Positions 8,784 to 17,289 of a stretch of 64,000 nucleotides of DNA are shown in pieces. The translations under genes were made by a program, and so were the position numbers. Location: the NCBI RefSeq assembly GCF_000375425.1, contig NZ_AQXG01000007.1, forward strand, positions 107,121-171,120. Direction: 5' to 3'. The notes under the pieces were generated by a model. It did not search any database. It was given only the letters and a program-made list of their open reading frames with translations, and was not told the origin of the DNA. The stretch is from Gracilimonas tropica DSM 19535 (GTDB taxonomy: Bacteria > Bacteroidota > Rhodothermia > Balneolales > Balneolaceae). How positions within the stretch are numbered: the first letter of the stretch is position 1; every line of letters starts with the position of its first letter.

Positions 8784-11700
8784 TTATTTGATCAGCGTAA
8801 GCTTCCTGACTTGTACATAATCACCTGCTTTAATGCGGTACAAATAGAGTCCACTGGACAGACTTTCTGCATCAAACTGCACCGTGTGGTAACCGGCTGA
8901 TTCATATTTCTTCACAAGTGTGGCCACTTTTTGTCCGGTTATAGTGAATACTTCCAGTAACACCTCACTGCCATGAGGCAGACCAAACATGATGGAGGTT
9001 GTCGGGTTGAATGGATTTGGATAATTTTGCATCAATGTAAATTCTCTTGGCACGCCTGTTTCTTCTATACTGGTAATGAATTTGGTTTCAATCTCCTGCA
9101 CCTCACTCCAGTTACCGGCACCTCCCCGGTTTGCTCCCTGAACCCGCCAATAGTACCTGGTTTCTTTTTCGAGGTTTATATTTTCAAGCTTCTGATCGGT
9201 AATATTTACTGTATCCACTAACGGGGTTTCAAATGTTGCATCGGCACTTAGCTGAAAACGGTACGTTGAAGCACGTTCTGCTTTCACCCAAACAAAGCGG
9301 TTCTCAAGTGGATGTACCAGGTCACCCTTCAAAGGCTGTACAAGGATAACAGGTTCCGGTTTACTTATCACCGTCTTGAAAACGTTTACATCACTCCATT
9401 TACTATTCCCACCTGTATTAACTGCCGAAACCCGCCAGTAGTAGGTTTGATTGTTTTTTAAAGAAGTGATAACAAGTAAGGTATCCGACACACCTGATGT
9501 ATCAAATTTTTGCGTAAAGCTGCTATTTTCAGCAAGCTGAAAACGATATTTAGTTTCTTCTCCGGAAGATCTCCAATGAAAGGTTAAGTCTATTTGAGTA
9601 TCAGTGAGACTATCAGAAGGAGATGCTAATAATGGAGCATTGGGAGCAACCGGCAATGTGTTGAATGACTGAACTACCGACCACTCGCTTTCTTCGCTCG
9701 GATTAACTGATTTTACCCGCCAATAGTAGGTTGTATTTCGAGATAACAGCTCAACTACTTCAAAGAAAGTGCCCTGAATGTTTGCAGTGTCAATTTTTAC
9801 TTTTTCAAAAGACTGGTCATCGGAAATTTGTAATCGATAGGAAGTTGCTAAATCTACCTTAGTCCATTTTATAGTCAGCTCATCCGGGATGTTGATAGCA
9901 CCGTTATCCGGGGCAACTGGGGCAGGGATCGAAGGTTCATCAAATACCGTGGAAAAGACTCCTTTTGCAGACCAATCACTTTCAAAATCAGTGCTTGCTG
10001 ATTTAACCCGCCAATAATAGGTTGTATTCCGTTCAAGAAATCCCGGAGTATAGCTTGTATCGGTAATGCCATTTTGTTCTGCCTGAGTACTGAAATCCGG
10101 TTTTTTTGAGATCTGTATCCTATAAGAATCCGCATTGGTTGAAATTCTCCAAATCAAAGTGGTATCTGTGGGAATATTAACTTGACCAATTTCTGGATAA
10201 TGAAGTTCCGGGGTGCCTATAGCACTTGTTCTAAATGACCAAGCTTCCGACCAACTGCCTGTACCCACTTTATTTGAGCCACGAATTCGCCAATAATATT
10301 TCTTATCTGCATTCAGCCCAACCACCTGTACTGCAGTTTCTTGAAGATCGGAATCAGAATAAACAATGTTCTCAAATTGCTCCTCTTCAGCTACTGCTAC
10401 CTGATATTCTTCCGTATACTTGTCTTTAATCCAATTTAGTTCCGGGCTGGTAGACACCCCTTCGGCAGCGCTATCTGGAGCGGTGAGCTTTATTTTACCG
10501 GGAATGTCCGGAGTGGTAGTAAAGGTAAAAGGCTCCGTCCATTCACTTTTACCAAAACTATTTACCGCTCTAACCCTCCATGAATACGAGGTTTGAAATT
10601 TAAATTCTGCATCTCTGTAACTCGTAGACGTATAATTATTTTCTACTTTAATGAGTTCTCCTCCAGAGCGAATTTCAAGTTCATATGCATCTGCCGTGCT
10701 AACTTCAGTCCATTTTAATGCTGTTTTTATAGCAACCCCTTCCGATTGGTTTTGAGGCAACAGTAAAGTTGGTTTCAACGGTACTGAGCTAAGCAACTCA
10801 CCTTCAACTGAGAAAGTTTTATCTGAAACTTGTAAAGACTTGATTGTAAAAGTATCGTTATAACTTCCAACCGTAGGCGGATCAAATGTAATTGACAGCT
10901 TGAGCGCTTCTCCCGGAGCAATGGTTCCTCCGGTAGGTGATACTGTGAATACCGAACTAAAACCCGAAATATCTGTAATATTCAACGGAGCGCTTCCTGA
11001 ATTCGTAATGGTTAAGCTCTTTTGATAAGGGGGGGTGTTTTCACCCTGAATTTCTTCGAATTTTATGGAAGTTGAAGAAAGTGAAATACTGGGAAGTGTT
11101 TCATTCAATAAACCGGAGGGTGCGGGTCCAATTTTTTGGGTAGAATACAATCGGAATTCACCGGGAGCAAGGTTCACTGAAGGAGGTGAAGACTCATTAA
11201 TCTGCAGAGAATCTCCGCTAAAATATTCATACCACCATTTCCCGGACCCTGAGTTGTGGGTAAAAGGCTGTACATTTGCATCGACCACATCAAAGTTCCC
11301 GATCAGCTGTACATCATTTGAAGATCTTAGAAGTATCTTTTTTTGTTTACCTCCAACATCGAGAGCAAAATCCGTGGTTTTAAATGCAGGCTCTGTTGTT
11401 TTAAGCTTTATTAATTCACGCATTGTCCGATATAAGCGATACCGATCCGTGTCCCTTCTATATTCCCATAAAATAGGTTTCTCTCCGGTTCGCCCATTCA
11501 CACTTATGCTAACATCGTAACCCAATTCACCAAATTGCCAGATCATTTTTGGGCCCGGAACTGCCAGCAAAAAAGCGTGAGCTAATTTCATCCGGTTCAA
11601 GGCTGTTTCTTCATTCTTAGTATCATATCCACCTACAGAGTTTCCATAATTACTAAGCTCATACATGATCCGCTCTTCATCATGACTCTCCATGTAGCCT

Positions 11701-13706
11701 ACTAAGTGCGGCTCATTCCACCCTCTGCTTTGATAGGATGTCCCTGTCAGGTCACCATCGTACCCCATTGCAGCTTCTTTAAATGGATCATGCATAATCC
11801 CCCAAAGCATAAACCCATTATCAGCCAATACTTTCTCTTCATCGTTATTTCCCAGATGCTCTAAGATCAAATATGCACTTTGGTCATATTCCCTAATCTT
11901 ATTTTTCATTCTTAACAAGAGGTCTATACGCGACTGATCGTATTGATTCCAGGCCCCCACATCACCGGAGTAATTTTGAGTAAATCCCTTACTAAGGTCA
12001 TACCTAAATCCATCTATTCTGTATTCTTCCAACCAGTATTTATTGACCCGGTCTATGAACCGTTGGGTATATATACTCTCATGGTTAAAATCGTACCCCA
12101 CATTAAAAGGATGGCGTGCCGTTGAGTTAAACCAAATATTTTGCGGTGTCGGCTGACCATAATTTCCTTCATTATATAAACGAACCATCGGTGACTGGCC
12201 AAAGGAATGGTTATAAACGGCATCCAAAATAACTGCAATACCCCTTTTATGTGCTTCATTTACCAGTCGTTTCAGATCATCTTCAGGACCATAATAGCGA
12301 TCCGGGGCTAAGTAAAAGCTTGGATTGTATCCCCAACTGCTGTTTCCCTCGAATTCATTCACCGGCAAAAGTTCTATCGCATTGATTCCAAGTCGCTGAA
12401 GGTAATCCAGAGAATCGATCACTGTCGCAAAATCGTGGCTCTCGCTAAAATCACGTACTAAAAGTTCATAAATCACCAGGTTATTAGGGTCCGGTCGTTC
12501 CCACCCATCATCCGTCCAATTGAAATCTGGCTTATTGGTTTGGATAATGGATACATATTCTGTGGTCTTACCATTTGGGTAGGGCTTCAGGTCAGGATAC
12601 ACCTCCGGTTGTATCCATGAGTCATCGGGGTGAAGTACTTTCTCTGAATATGGATCAGCAATACGTATTTTTTCATCAACCAAATACTGAAATGCATATT
12701 CTTTTTCGGGCGTCAGGCCATTGATTTCGAGCCACCAATATACTTCCTGATTACCACGGACATCTCTCTTCATCTGATACTCAGGACGAACTTGCCAATC
12801 ATTAAACTCTCCAATAACATACACCCTGCTTTTGTATGGAGCCAGTAACGATAATGTTACTTTAGTGGGGTCACTTTCATCATAATATATTCCTTCTTGA
12901 ACTCCTCCGGGTCTCGGCATATCGACCACTTCATCCGGAACAAGATAATAAGCATATGCTGAGTCAGACACTCCCAAGGAATTTGATGAAACCGCCAGCA
13001 TCTCGGTGAGGCCTGTAGAAGATGCTGATACTGTATATGACAATGACGTACTATTGCTTTCGGCTACTTCTATGCCGTTTTCATACAGTTTCATGTTCTG
13101 AAACCCCGACCCTATTGCCGCTCCTACAACTTCCACATCCAAAGATCCATTTAGATTCAGGATCGTTGTTTTTTCCCTTGGTTTCTGGAACCGTACATGT
13201 ACACCTTCATCATATATATCTATGAAGAGATCGGTATCATTTTCCCCTTTCCCTTCTAACTCACCATCTGCGCTTCTGAAAACCATTGCTAATTTCAGAA
13301 TCTCTTCTCCAGAAGGTACACCGTAATATTCCCGAATTTCAGGAATGGTTAGGCTATATAAGTCTGAACCAATCCTGGTTAATTTTGCTTTTGGAATATT
13401 CTCGTCCCATTCAGCGATCACATATTTCCAATCGGAAAGATCACCCTTCGCGCTTTCATCAGTGATCACTCCTGTATGGGCATAGACCTCTCCTGAGAAG
13501 CCCTTTAAACCCGCACTCCCCTCAGCTGCATTGAAATAAATGGTAACGGAACTTCCTTCCTCCGGAAATGCTGGGTCAGTGCTTATCTGCGCTTGAACAC
13601 CGGCAGTTAGCAGCAATACGATTCCCGAAAAACCCACTAAAGTTCTTAGGAAATATCTGAGAACACCCCAAACCCCATAGCCTAAAACATTTTTACAATC
13701 CTTCAT
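8784..13706 (-). CDS. Secreted multidomain GH13 alpha-amylase/pullulanase-like enzyme with T9SS sorting domain
   Basis: 1640 residues. Signal peptide to about 40; two beta domains to ~255; a CBM48/E-set module around VYVIGEFNDW (295-304); a GH13 barrel at about 405-800 with all four signature regions: DAVYNH (495-500), GFRYD with nucleophile D570, LILEHLG with acid E616, and ESHDEE with H675/D676. Then a choice-of-anchor (Hydin-like) domain at ~870-970, six fibronectin-III-like modules with YYWRV signatures, and a T9SS sorting domain (MQNYPNPFNP). It should hydrolyse alpha-1,4 and perhaps alpha-1,6 bonds in starch-like glucans at the cell surface; exact specificity cannot be read here. First gene of an operon with the ten-module protein; a perfect LacI-type palindrome lies 55 bp upstream. 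Confidence 0.9.
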   Translation of the reverse strand: MKDCKNVLGYGVWGVLRYFLRTLVGFSGIVLLLTAGVQAQISTDPAFPEEGSSVTIYFNAAEGSAGLKGFSGEVYAHTGVITDESAKGDLSDWKYVIAEWDENIPKAKLTRIGSDLYSLTIPEIREYYGVPSGEEILKLAMVFRSADGELEGKGENDTDLFIDIYDEGVHVRFQKPREKTTILNLNGSLDVEVVGAAIGSGFQNMKLYENGIEVAESNSTSLSYTVSASSTGLTEMLAVSSNSLGVSDSAYAYYLVPDEVVDMPRPGGVQEGIYYDESDPTKVTLSLLAPYKSRVYVIGEFNDWQVRPEYQMKRDVRGNQEVYWWLEINGLTPEKEYAFQYLVDEKIRIADPYSEKVLHPDDSWIQPEVYPDLKPYPNGKTTEYVSIIQTNKPDFNWTDDGWERPDPNNLVIYELLVRDFSESHDFATVIDSLDYLQRLGINAIELLPVNEFEGNSSWGYNPSFYLAPDRYYGPEDDLKRLVNEAHKRGIAVILDAVYNHSFGQSPMVRLYNEGNYGQPTPQNIWFNSTARHPFNVGYDFNHESIYTQRFIDRVNKYWLEEYRIDGFRYDLSKGFTQNYSGDVGAWNQYDQSRIDLLLRMKNKIREYDQSAYLILEHLGNNDEEKVLADNGFMLWGIMHDPFKEAAMGYDGDLTGTSYQSRGWNEPHLVGYMESHDEERIMYELSNYGNSVGGYDTKNEETALNRMKLAHAFLLAVPGPKMIWQFGELGYDVSISVNGRTGEKPILWEYRRDTDRYRLYRTMRELIKLKTTEPAFKTTDFALDVGGKQKKILLRSSNDVQLIGNFDVVDANVQPFTHNSGSGKWWYEYFSGDSLQINESSPPSVNLAPGEFRLYSTQKIGPAPSGLLNETLPSISLSSTSIKFEEIQGENTPPYQKSLTITNSGSAPLNITDISGFSSVFTVSPTGGTIAPGEALKLSITFDPPTVGSYNDTFTIKSLQVSDKTFSVEGELLSSVPLKPTLLLPQNQSEGVAIKTALKWTEVSTADAYELEIRSGGELIKVENNYTSTSYRDAEFKFQTSYSWRVRAVNSFGKSEWTEPFTFTTTPDIPGKIKLTAPDSAAEGVSTSPELNWIKDKYTEEYQVAVAEEEQFENIVYSDSDLQETAVQVVGLNADKKYYWRIRGSNKVGTGSWSEAWSFRTSAIGTPELHYPEIGQVNIPTDTTLIWRISTNADSYRIQISKKPDFSTQAEQNGITDTSYTPGFLERNTTYYWRVKSASTDFESDWSAKGVFSTVFDEPSIPAPVAPDNGAINIPDELTIKWTKVDLATSYRLQISDDQSFEKVKIDTANIQGTFFEVVELLSRNTTYYWRVKSVNPSEESEWSVVQSFNTLPVAPNAPLLASPSDSLTDTQIDLTFHWRSSGEETKYRFQLAENSSFTQKFDTSGVSDTLLVITSLKNNQTYYWRVSAVNTGGNSKWSDVNVFKTVISKPEPVILVQPLKGDLVHPLENRFVWVKAERASTYRFQLSADATFETPLVDTVNITDQKLENINLEKETRYYWRVQGANRGGAGNWSEVQEIETKFITSIEETGVPREFTLMQNYPNPFNPTTSIMFGLPHGSEVLLEVFTITGQKVATLVKKYESAGYHTVQFDAESLSSGLYLYRIKAGDYVQVRKLTLIK

Positions 13707-13760
13707 TAAACCTAAATTATTCGTCTTTTAACTTGATCCTAAGGAATATACCTGAGATAA

Positions 13761-13774
13761 TGTAAGCGCTTACA
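13761..13774. promoter_or_regulatory. Perfect LacI-type operator TGTAAGCGCTTACA
   Basis: A perfect 14-bp palindrome with a central GC step, 55 bp upstream of the amylase start codon and on the other side 119 bp from the gamma carbonic anhydrase start. It matches the cre consensus and differs from the site at 4290-4303 at one base. By position it is best read as the control site of the leftward amylase operon. Confidence 0.7.
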
Positions 13775-13795
13775 ATTAATGAAGCAAGTTTCTTA

Positions 13796-13819
13796 TGAAC
13801 AAGCTTTTTCACTTGTTCA
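13796..13819. promoter_or_regulatory. Second dyad in the divergent amylase/carbonic anhydrase spacer
   Basis: TGAACAAG (13796-13803), an 8-base spacer, then CTTGTTCA (13812-13819): an exact 8-bp inverted repeat between divergent genes. It could bind a dimeric regulator or simply form a hairpin in a leader RNA; there is no T-run directly after it. Which gene it serves is not decidable from sequence. Confidence 0.4.
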
Positions 13820-13892
13820 GTGAAACTCTTGGTAACAATACATTCTCCTGAAATTTGATTATTTTTCTTTTTTATAAAACTTAATTTATCTC

Positions 13893-14435
13893 ATGATCTA
13901 CGAATTCTTAAAACAAACTCCCCAATTTGATGAAACCGTTTTTGTGGCTCCCAGCGCCGATATTATCGGAGATGTTACCCTTGGCAAAGAAAGTAGTGTT
14001 TGGTTCAATGTGACCATTCGGGGAGATGTGAATTACATTCGGATCGGAGATAAAAGCAATATTCAGGATAATGTTTGCATACATGTAATGAATCAAACCG
14101 GGCCGACCGTTATTGGGAATGAAGTGACGATTGGCCATGGAGCCGTAGTACATGGCTGTACCATCAAGGACCGGGTATTGATCGGTATCAACGCCACTAT
14201 TTTGGATAAGGCTGTGATTGAGCCTGATGTGATCGTAGCTGCAGGCTCTTTAGTTCCTCCCGGAAAAAAGCTCGAAAGTGGTTATATGTACATGGGCTCA
14301 CCCGTGGAAAAGGTAAGAAAATTGACCGTAGAAGAACTCGCTTCTATCCCAAAATACGCGGCCAATTACGTCAAATACTCCCGCGCCTATCAGCAAAAAG
14401 ATCAGTACGACGAAAACCCTTTTTATAGTAAGTGA
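13893..14435 (+). CDS. Gamma carbonic anhydrase family hexapeptide-repeat protein
   Basis: 180 residues forming a left-handed beta-helix: repeated hexapeptide turns such as ADIIGDVTLGKESSVWFNVTI and VIGNEVTIGHGAVVHGC, closed by a C-terminal helix. The family's metal-binding histidines are visible in CIHVM and in the IGHGAVVHGC stretch, as in gamma carbonic anhydrases and YrdA/PaaY-like proteins, which bind zinc or iron. Not all family members hydrate CO2, so activity is only probable. It is divergent from the amylase operon and has no obvious operon partner. Length is normal for the family. Confidence 0.85.
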   Translation: MIYEFLKQTPQFDETVFVAPSADIIGDVTLGKESSVWFNVTIRGDVNYIRIGDKSNIQDNVCIHVMNQTGPTVIGNEVTIGHGAVVHGCTIKDRVLIGINATILDKAVIEPDVIVAAGSLVPPGKKLESGYMYMGSPVEKVRKLTVEELASIPKYAANYVKYSRAYQQKDQYDENPFYSK

Positions 14436-14503
14436 CTGGAAGTGTTGAATTATAAATCGATCCAATTCAAAATTTCATATTGACTCAAGAACAACCTCTC
14501 AGA

Positions 14504-14639
14504 TTGTCATCCTGAGCGCTTAAAATATCCTCCAAGTCTAACGATATCATCATATAACACAGACCAGTGGCTTAAACTTTGAGACCCTTCGCGGAATACA
14601 GACTAACCTGTTAGAAAATTGAATCTCTCAGGGTGACAA
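14504..14639. repeat. 136-bp dispersed palindromic element (family A)
   Basis: Ends are TTGTCATCCTGAG and CTCAGGGTGACAA, an inverted repeat with one mismatch. The interior holds TTGAGACCC-x-TCGCG followed by AATACA. A second copy with the same ends and the same interior block lies at 45271-45424, and a stray left arm (TTGTCATCC) at 48682-48690. This type of element is common between genes in Bacteroidota; it has no coding capacity and may be a REP/MITE-like mobile element. Confidence 0.75.
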
Positions 14640-14698
14640 CCAATGGCTGAATTGGTTGTTTTACAAACATCAATCAAAATCCTAAAATCAAAAATCCA

Positions 14699-15835
14699 GT
14701 GAGCGGACTTTATATTCACATCCCCTTTTGCAAACAAGCCTGCTCGTACTGCGATTTTTATTTCGTTACCCGACAAGAATACAAACAAGATTTTGTGGAC
14801 GAACTGATCCGCGAAATACATTCCAAAAAAGACACCCGATTCACTGAAGAAACAGTAAGAACTATCTATTTCGGTGGAGGCACCCCTTCCCTTTTAACAC
14901 CCCAACAGGTTGAATCTATTTTAGATGCCATACAGTATGTTTTTAAGGTTGAACCGGAAGAGATCACCTTCGAAATGAATCCCGATGACGTGACCAAAGA
15001 ATTTCTTTCGGGGCTAAAATCAGCGGGTATAAACCGGGCGAGTATGGGCGTTCAGTCTTTCAATCCGGAGCTTCTCAAATTCATGCATCGGGCTCATTCT
15101 TCGGAAGAAGCTTTCCGCTGCCTTGAATTATTACAAGCTTCAAAATTCAATGTATTTACGGTTGATTTGATCTATGGGAACCCGGGTCAGTCGCTGCAAT
15201 CGTTAGAGCAAGATATAGATACTATTCTTCAATTTGACCCTCCTCATATTTCGGCGTATTCACTTACAATTGAACCTCAAACCCGTCTCGGTAAGCAGGT
15301 TAAGTTAGGGCGAATTGTTCCTCCGGAAGATGATACGGTTGCCCGACATTTTGATCTGGTTGTGGAAAAGTTGGGAGAAGCCGGTATTCTTCAATATGAA
15401 GTAAGCAACTACGCCAAGCCGGGGAAAGAAGCGCTTCATAACTCAAACTACTGGAGCCATGTGAATTATTTGGGATTAGGTCCGGGCGCGCATTCTTTTT
15501 GGTGGGATGAAGACGGAAAATCAGCCAAAAGATGGAGCAATAAAGCGGACCTGAAAAGCTATTTTACCGGAAGCTGGAATGAACCGTTTGAGGAAGAACA
15601 TCTGGATCACACAAATTTGGCTGAAGAGCGCCTGATGCTCGGACTTCGTACCCGCTCCGGACTTTCTCTTCAGGAACTTGCAACCCGTTACGATTTCTCA
15701 TTCAACCCAAAACAGCAGGAGTATTTGCAACAGCTGGAAATTCAGGAAAAAGCAAAAATTGGAGATCGTATTCAGCTTACAACAAAAGGATTGAAAATTG
15801 CGGATGCCATTTTACTCGACCTTATTACTATATAG
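14699..15835 (+). CDS. hemW: HemW-type radical SAM haem chaperone (coproporphyrinogen III oxidase-like)
   Basis: 378 residues, usual length. It begins with a GTG at 14699 that gives SGLYIHIPFCKQACSYCDF, the conserved HemW N-terminus, with the radical-SAM cluster ligands C11, C15 and C18. The SAM-binding GGGTPS motif follows at about 60-66, and the C-terminal HemW domain covers roughly 290-378. HemW carries haem to membrane enzymes; the family is often misannotated as HemN because of similarity to coproporphyrinogen dehydrogenase. The lone CxxxCxxC without the extra Cys typical of HemN supports HemW. A family A repeat occupies the upstream gap; the next gene is convergent, six bases away. Confidence 0.9.
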   Translation: MSGLYIHIPFCKQACSYCDFYFVTRQEYKQDFVDELIREIHSKKDTRFTEETVRTIYFGGGTPSLLTPQQVESILDAIQYVFKVEPEEITFEMNPDDVTKEFLSGLKSAGINRASMGVQSFNPELLKFMHRAHSSEEAFRCLELLQASKFNVFTVDLIYGNPGQSLQSLEQDIDTILQFDPPHISAYSLTIEPQTRLGKQVKLGRIVPPEDDTVARHFDLVVEKLGEAGILQYEVSNYAKPGKEALHNSNYWSHVNYLGLGPGAHSFWWDEDGKSAKRWSNKADLKSYFTGSWNEPFEEEHLDHTNLAEERLMLGLRTRSGLSLQELATRYDFSFNPKQQEYLQQLEIQEKAKIGDRIQLTTKGLKIADAILLDLITI

Positions 15836-15841
15836 GCTGAG

Positions 15842-16861
15842 TTAATCTTTAGCCGCCATTTCCCAGTTTCGGGCATAACGGGCATATTCAAAAGCCTTGC
15901 CTTCCTCTCCGGCATTGTGATAAGCTTTAGAAACCATCATGCCCGCCTCAAATAGCCGCTGATAATCTGCTTTGGTTAGATTTTCGGCAGTCCCCTCTAA
16001 TACCGGAACCGCCAATTCGATGTATTCTTCAAGCGTATCGGGGTTTTCATTCGCATCAAAGTTTTCCTGAAAAATGAGTGGCCAGAATTGCGCCTTCCCA
16101 TACACTTTTTTGGAGATCACCCAATACCATTCATTCTCTTTGACGGTATAAACCTGAAGCTCTGAGTTATCATTATCTGATGCTTGTTCTGCCGTGTTTT
16201 GTGTCTTAGAACTTTGCTGAGGCTCAGGTTCTGAAGCAGATGCCAACTGTTTATTCTGCACCTCCTTTGCTTCCTTTGTCTCCACCGGAGCTTGAGCTGG
16301 TTGTACGTTATCTGAACGAGTTTGTATCTGGCTGGCTGCAGTTCCTTGCTCACCGGGACTCATCAAAAACCAGGCGGAAGCAATCGCTATAATTGCTACT
16401 ACAAGTACCGCCGCAATCATGACTACCATATTATTATTAGCTTTCTCTCGCTTTTTGGGTGGAGCGGGCGTAACGGTTTGATCGGAATCATGGCTTTTTT
16501 CAGCCGCCAATTCCGTCCCTTCTGACGATTCCTCCTCTTCCCCCTCAATCAATTCACTTTCAAGATGTGCATACTTTGCATTCACCGTTTCCCGAAGGGC
16601 TTTGTAGGGAGTAAATGTAACCCGTTTATGGGCCGGAATCGTGATCGGCTCGCCGGTTTGCGGATTCTGTCCCTGCCGCTCGGCCACCTCTTTTACTTTA
16701 AATCTTCCAAAATTAGTTATTGAGGCTTTCCCATTTTCCTGCAGCTCTTGTTTTACCTTTGCGATAAGTGCCTTCGTAAAAGCCTCGCTCTTATTTTTAC
16801 TGAAGCCGGTTTTTTGTGAAAGCGCATCTACAATATCACCATATGTAACTTTATCGCTCAT
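15842..16861 (-). CDS. HU DNA-binding domain fused to a membrane segment and LysM-like domain
   Basis: 339 residues with an unusual order. Residues 1-92 are a full HU/IHF domain (YGDIVDALSQKTGFSK, NFGRFKVKEV, NPQTGEPITIPAHKRVTF). An acidic linker (about 100-140, then a KKREK cluster) leads to one transmembrane segment at 145-167. Beyond it is a Gln/Ala/Ser/Glu-rich stretch and a LysM-like domain at about 236-288 (VYTVKENEWYWVISKKVYGK), then a helical tail. The lysine cluster before the segment predicts the HU part inside and the LysM-like part in the periplasm, where LysM modules bind peptidoglycan. I infer a possible nucleoid-to-envelope tether. It lies one base after a second HU gene's stop, so the pair forms an operon. 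Confidence 0.85.
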   Translation of the reverse strand: MSDKVTYGDIVDALSQKTGFSKNKSEAFTKALIAKVKQELQENGKASITNFGRFKVKEVAERQGQNPQTGEPITIPAHKRVTFTPYKALRETVNAKYAHLESELIEGEEEESSEGTELAAEKSHDSDQTVTPAPPKKREKANNNMVVMIAAVLVVAIIAIASAWFLMSPGEQGTAASQIQTRSDNVQPAQAPVETKEAKEVQNKQLASASEPEPQQSSKTQNTAEQASDNDNSELQVYTVKENEWYWVISKKVYGKAQFWPLIFQENFDANENPDTLEEYIELAVPVLEGTAENLTKADYQRLFEAGMMVSKAYHNAGEEGKAFEYARYARNWEMAAKD

Positions 16862-16862
16862 T

Positions 16863-17141
16863 TTATTCTCCGTTCATCTCGTCTTTAAGCACACGGGACT
16901 GATTAAAATGCACTACTTTTTTTGGAGGGATCTTCATCATTTGCTCGTAATGCGGGTTATAGGACTTATGCTCGGGCCTGATTTCAGCATGAAAACTCCC
17001 AAAACCGGGCAGTGTGAACCCTTTATTTTTTGAAAGCAAGGTCGTTAGGCCATTTACAAAACTATCGTAAAGCTGCTCGGTCTCGGCCTGAGTGAGGTCA
17101 AGTTCTTCCGCCAACTCTTTCAATACCTCCGATTTCGTCAT
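16863..17141 (-). CDS. HU/IHF family DNA-binding protein
   Basis: A 92-residue histone-like protein. It has the N-terminal helices (TKSEVLKELAEELDLTQAETEQLYDSF) and FTLPGFGSFHAEIRPEHKSYNPHYEQ followed by IPPKKVVHFNQSR, corresponding to the beta arms and saddle of HU. The arm lacks the usual RNPxTGE sequence and reads YNPHYEQMMKIPPKK instead, so DNA contacts may differ from canonical HU. It is the first gene of a two-gene operon with the HU-membrane-LysM fusion; only one base separates stop and start. Divergent from fumarylacetoacetase. Confidence 0.88.
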   Translation of the reverse strand: MTKSEVLKELAEELDLTQAETEQLYDSFVNGLTTLLSKNKGFTLPGFGSFHAEIRPEHKSYNPHYEQMMKIPPKKVVHFNQSRVLKDEMNGE

Positions 17142-17289
17142 AATAGCATGTGTGATATTATATTAGCTGTTTGAGGTGGAATAAATGCTAAAACAGGCAA
17201 ATAAGCAATTCCAACAGCCCAATGTACGCTCATTGTGGTTTCACTGCTGCTCCAGGATGCGTATTATCCGCTTTAAATAATTTACCGCT

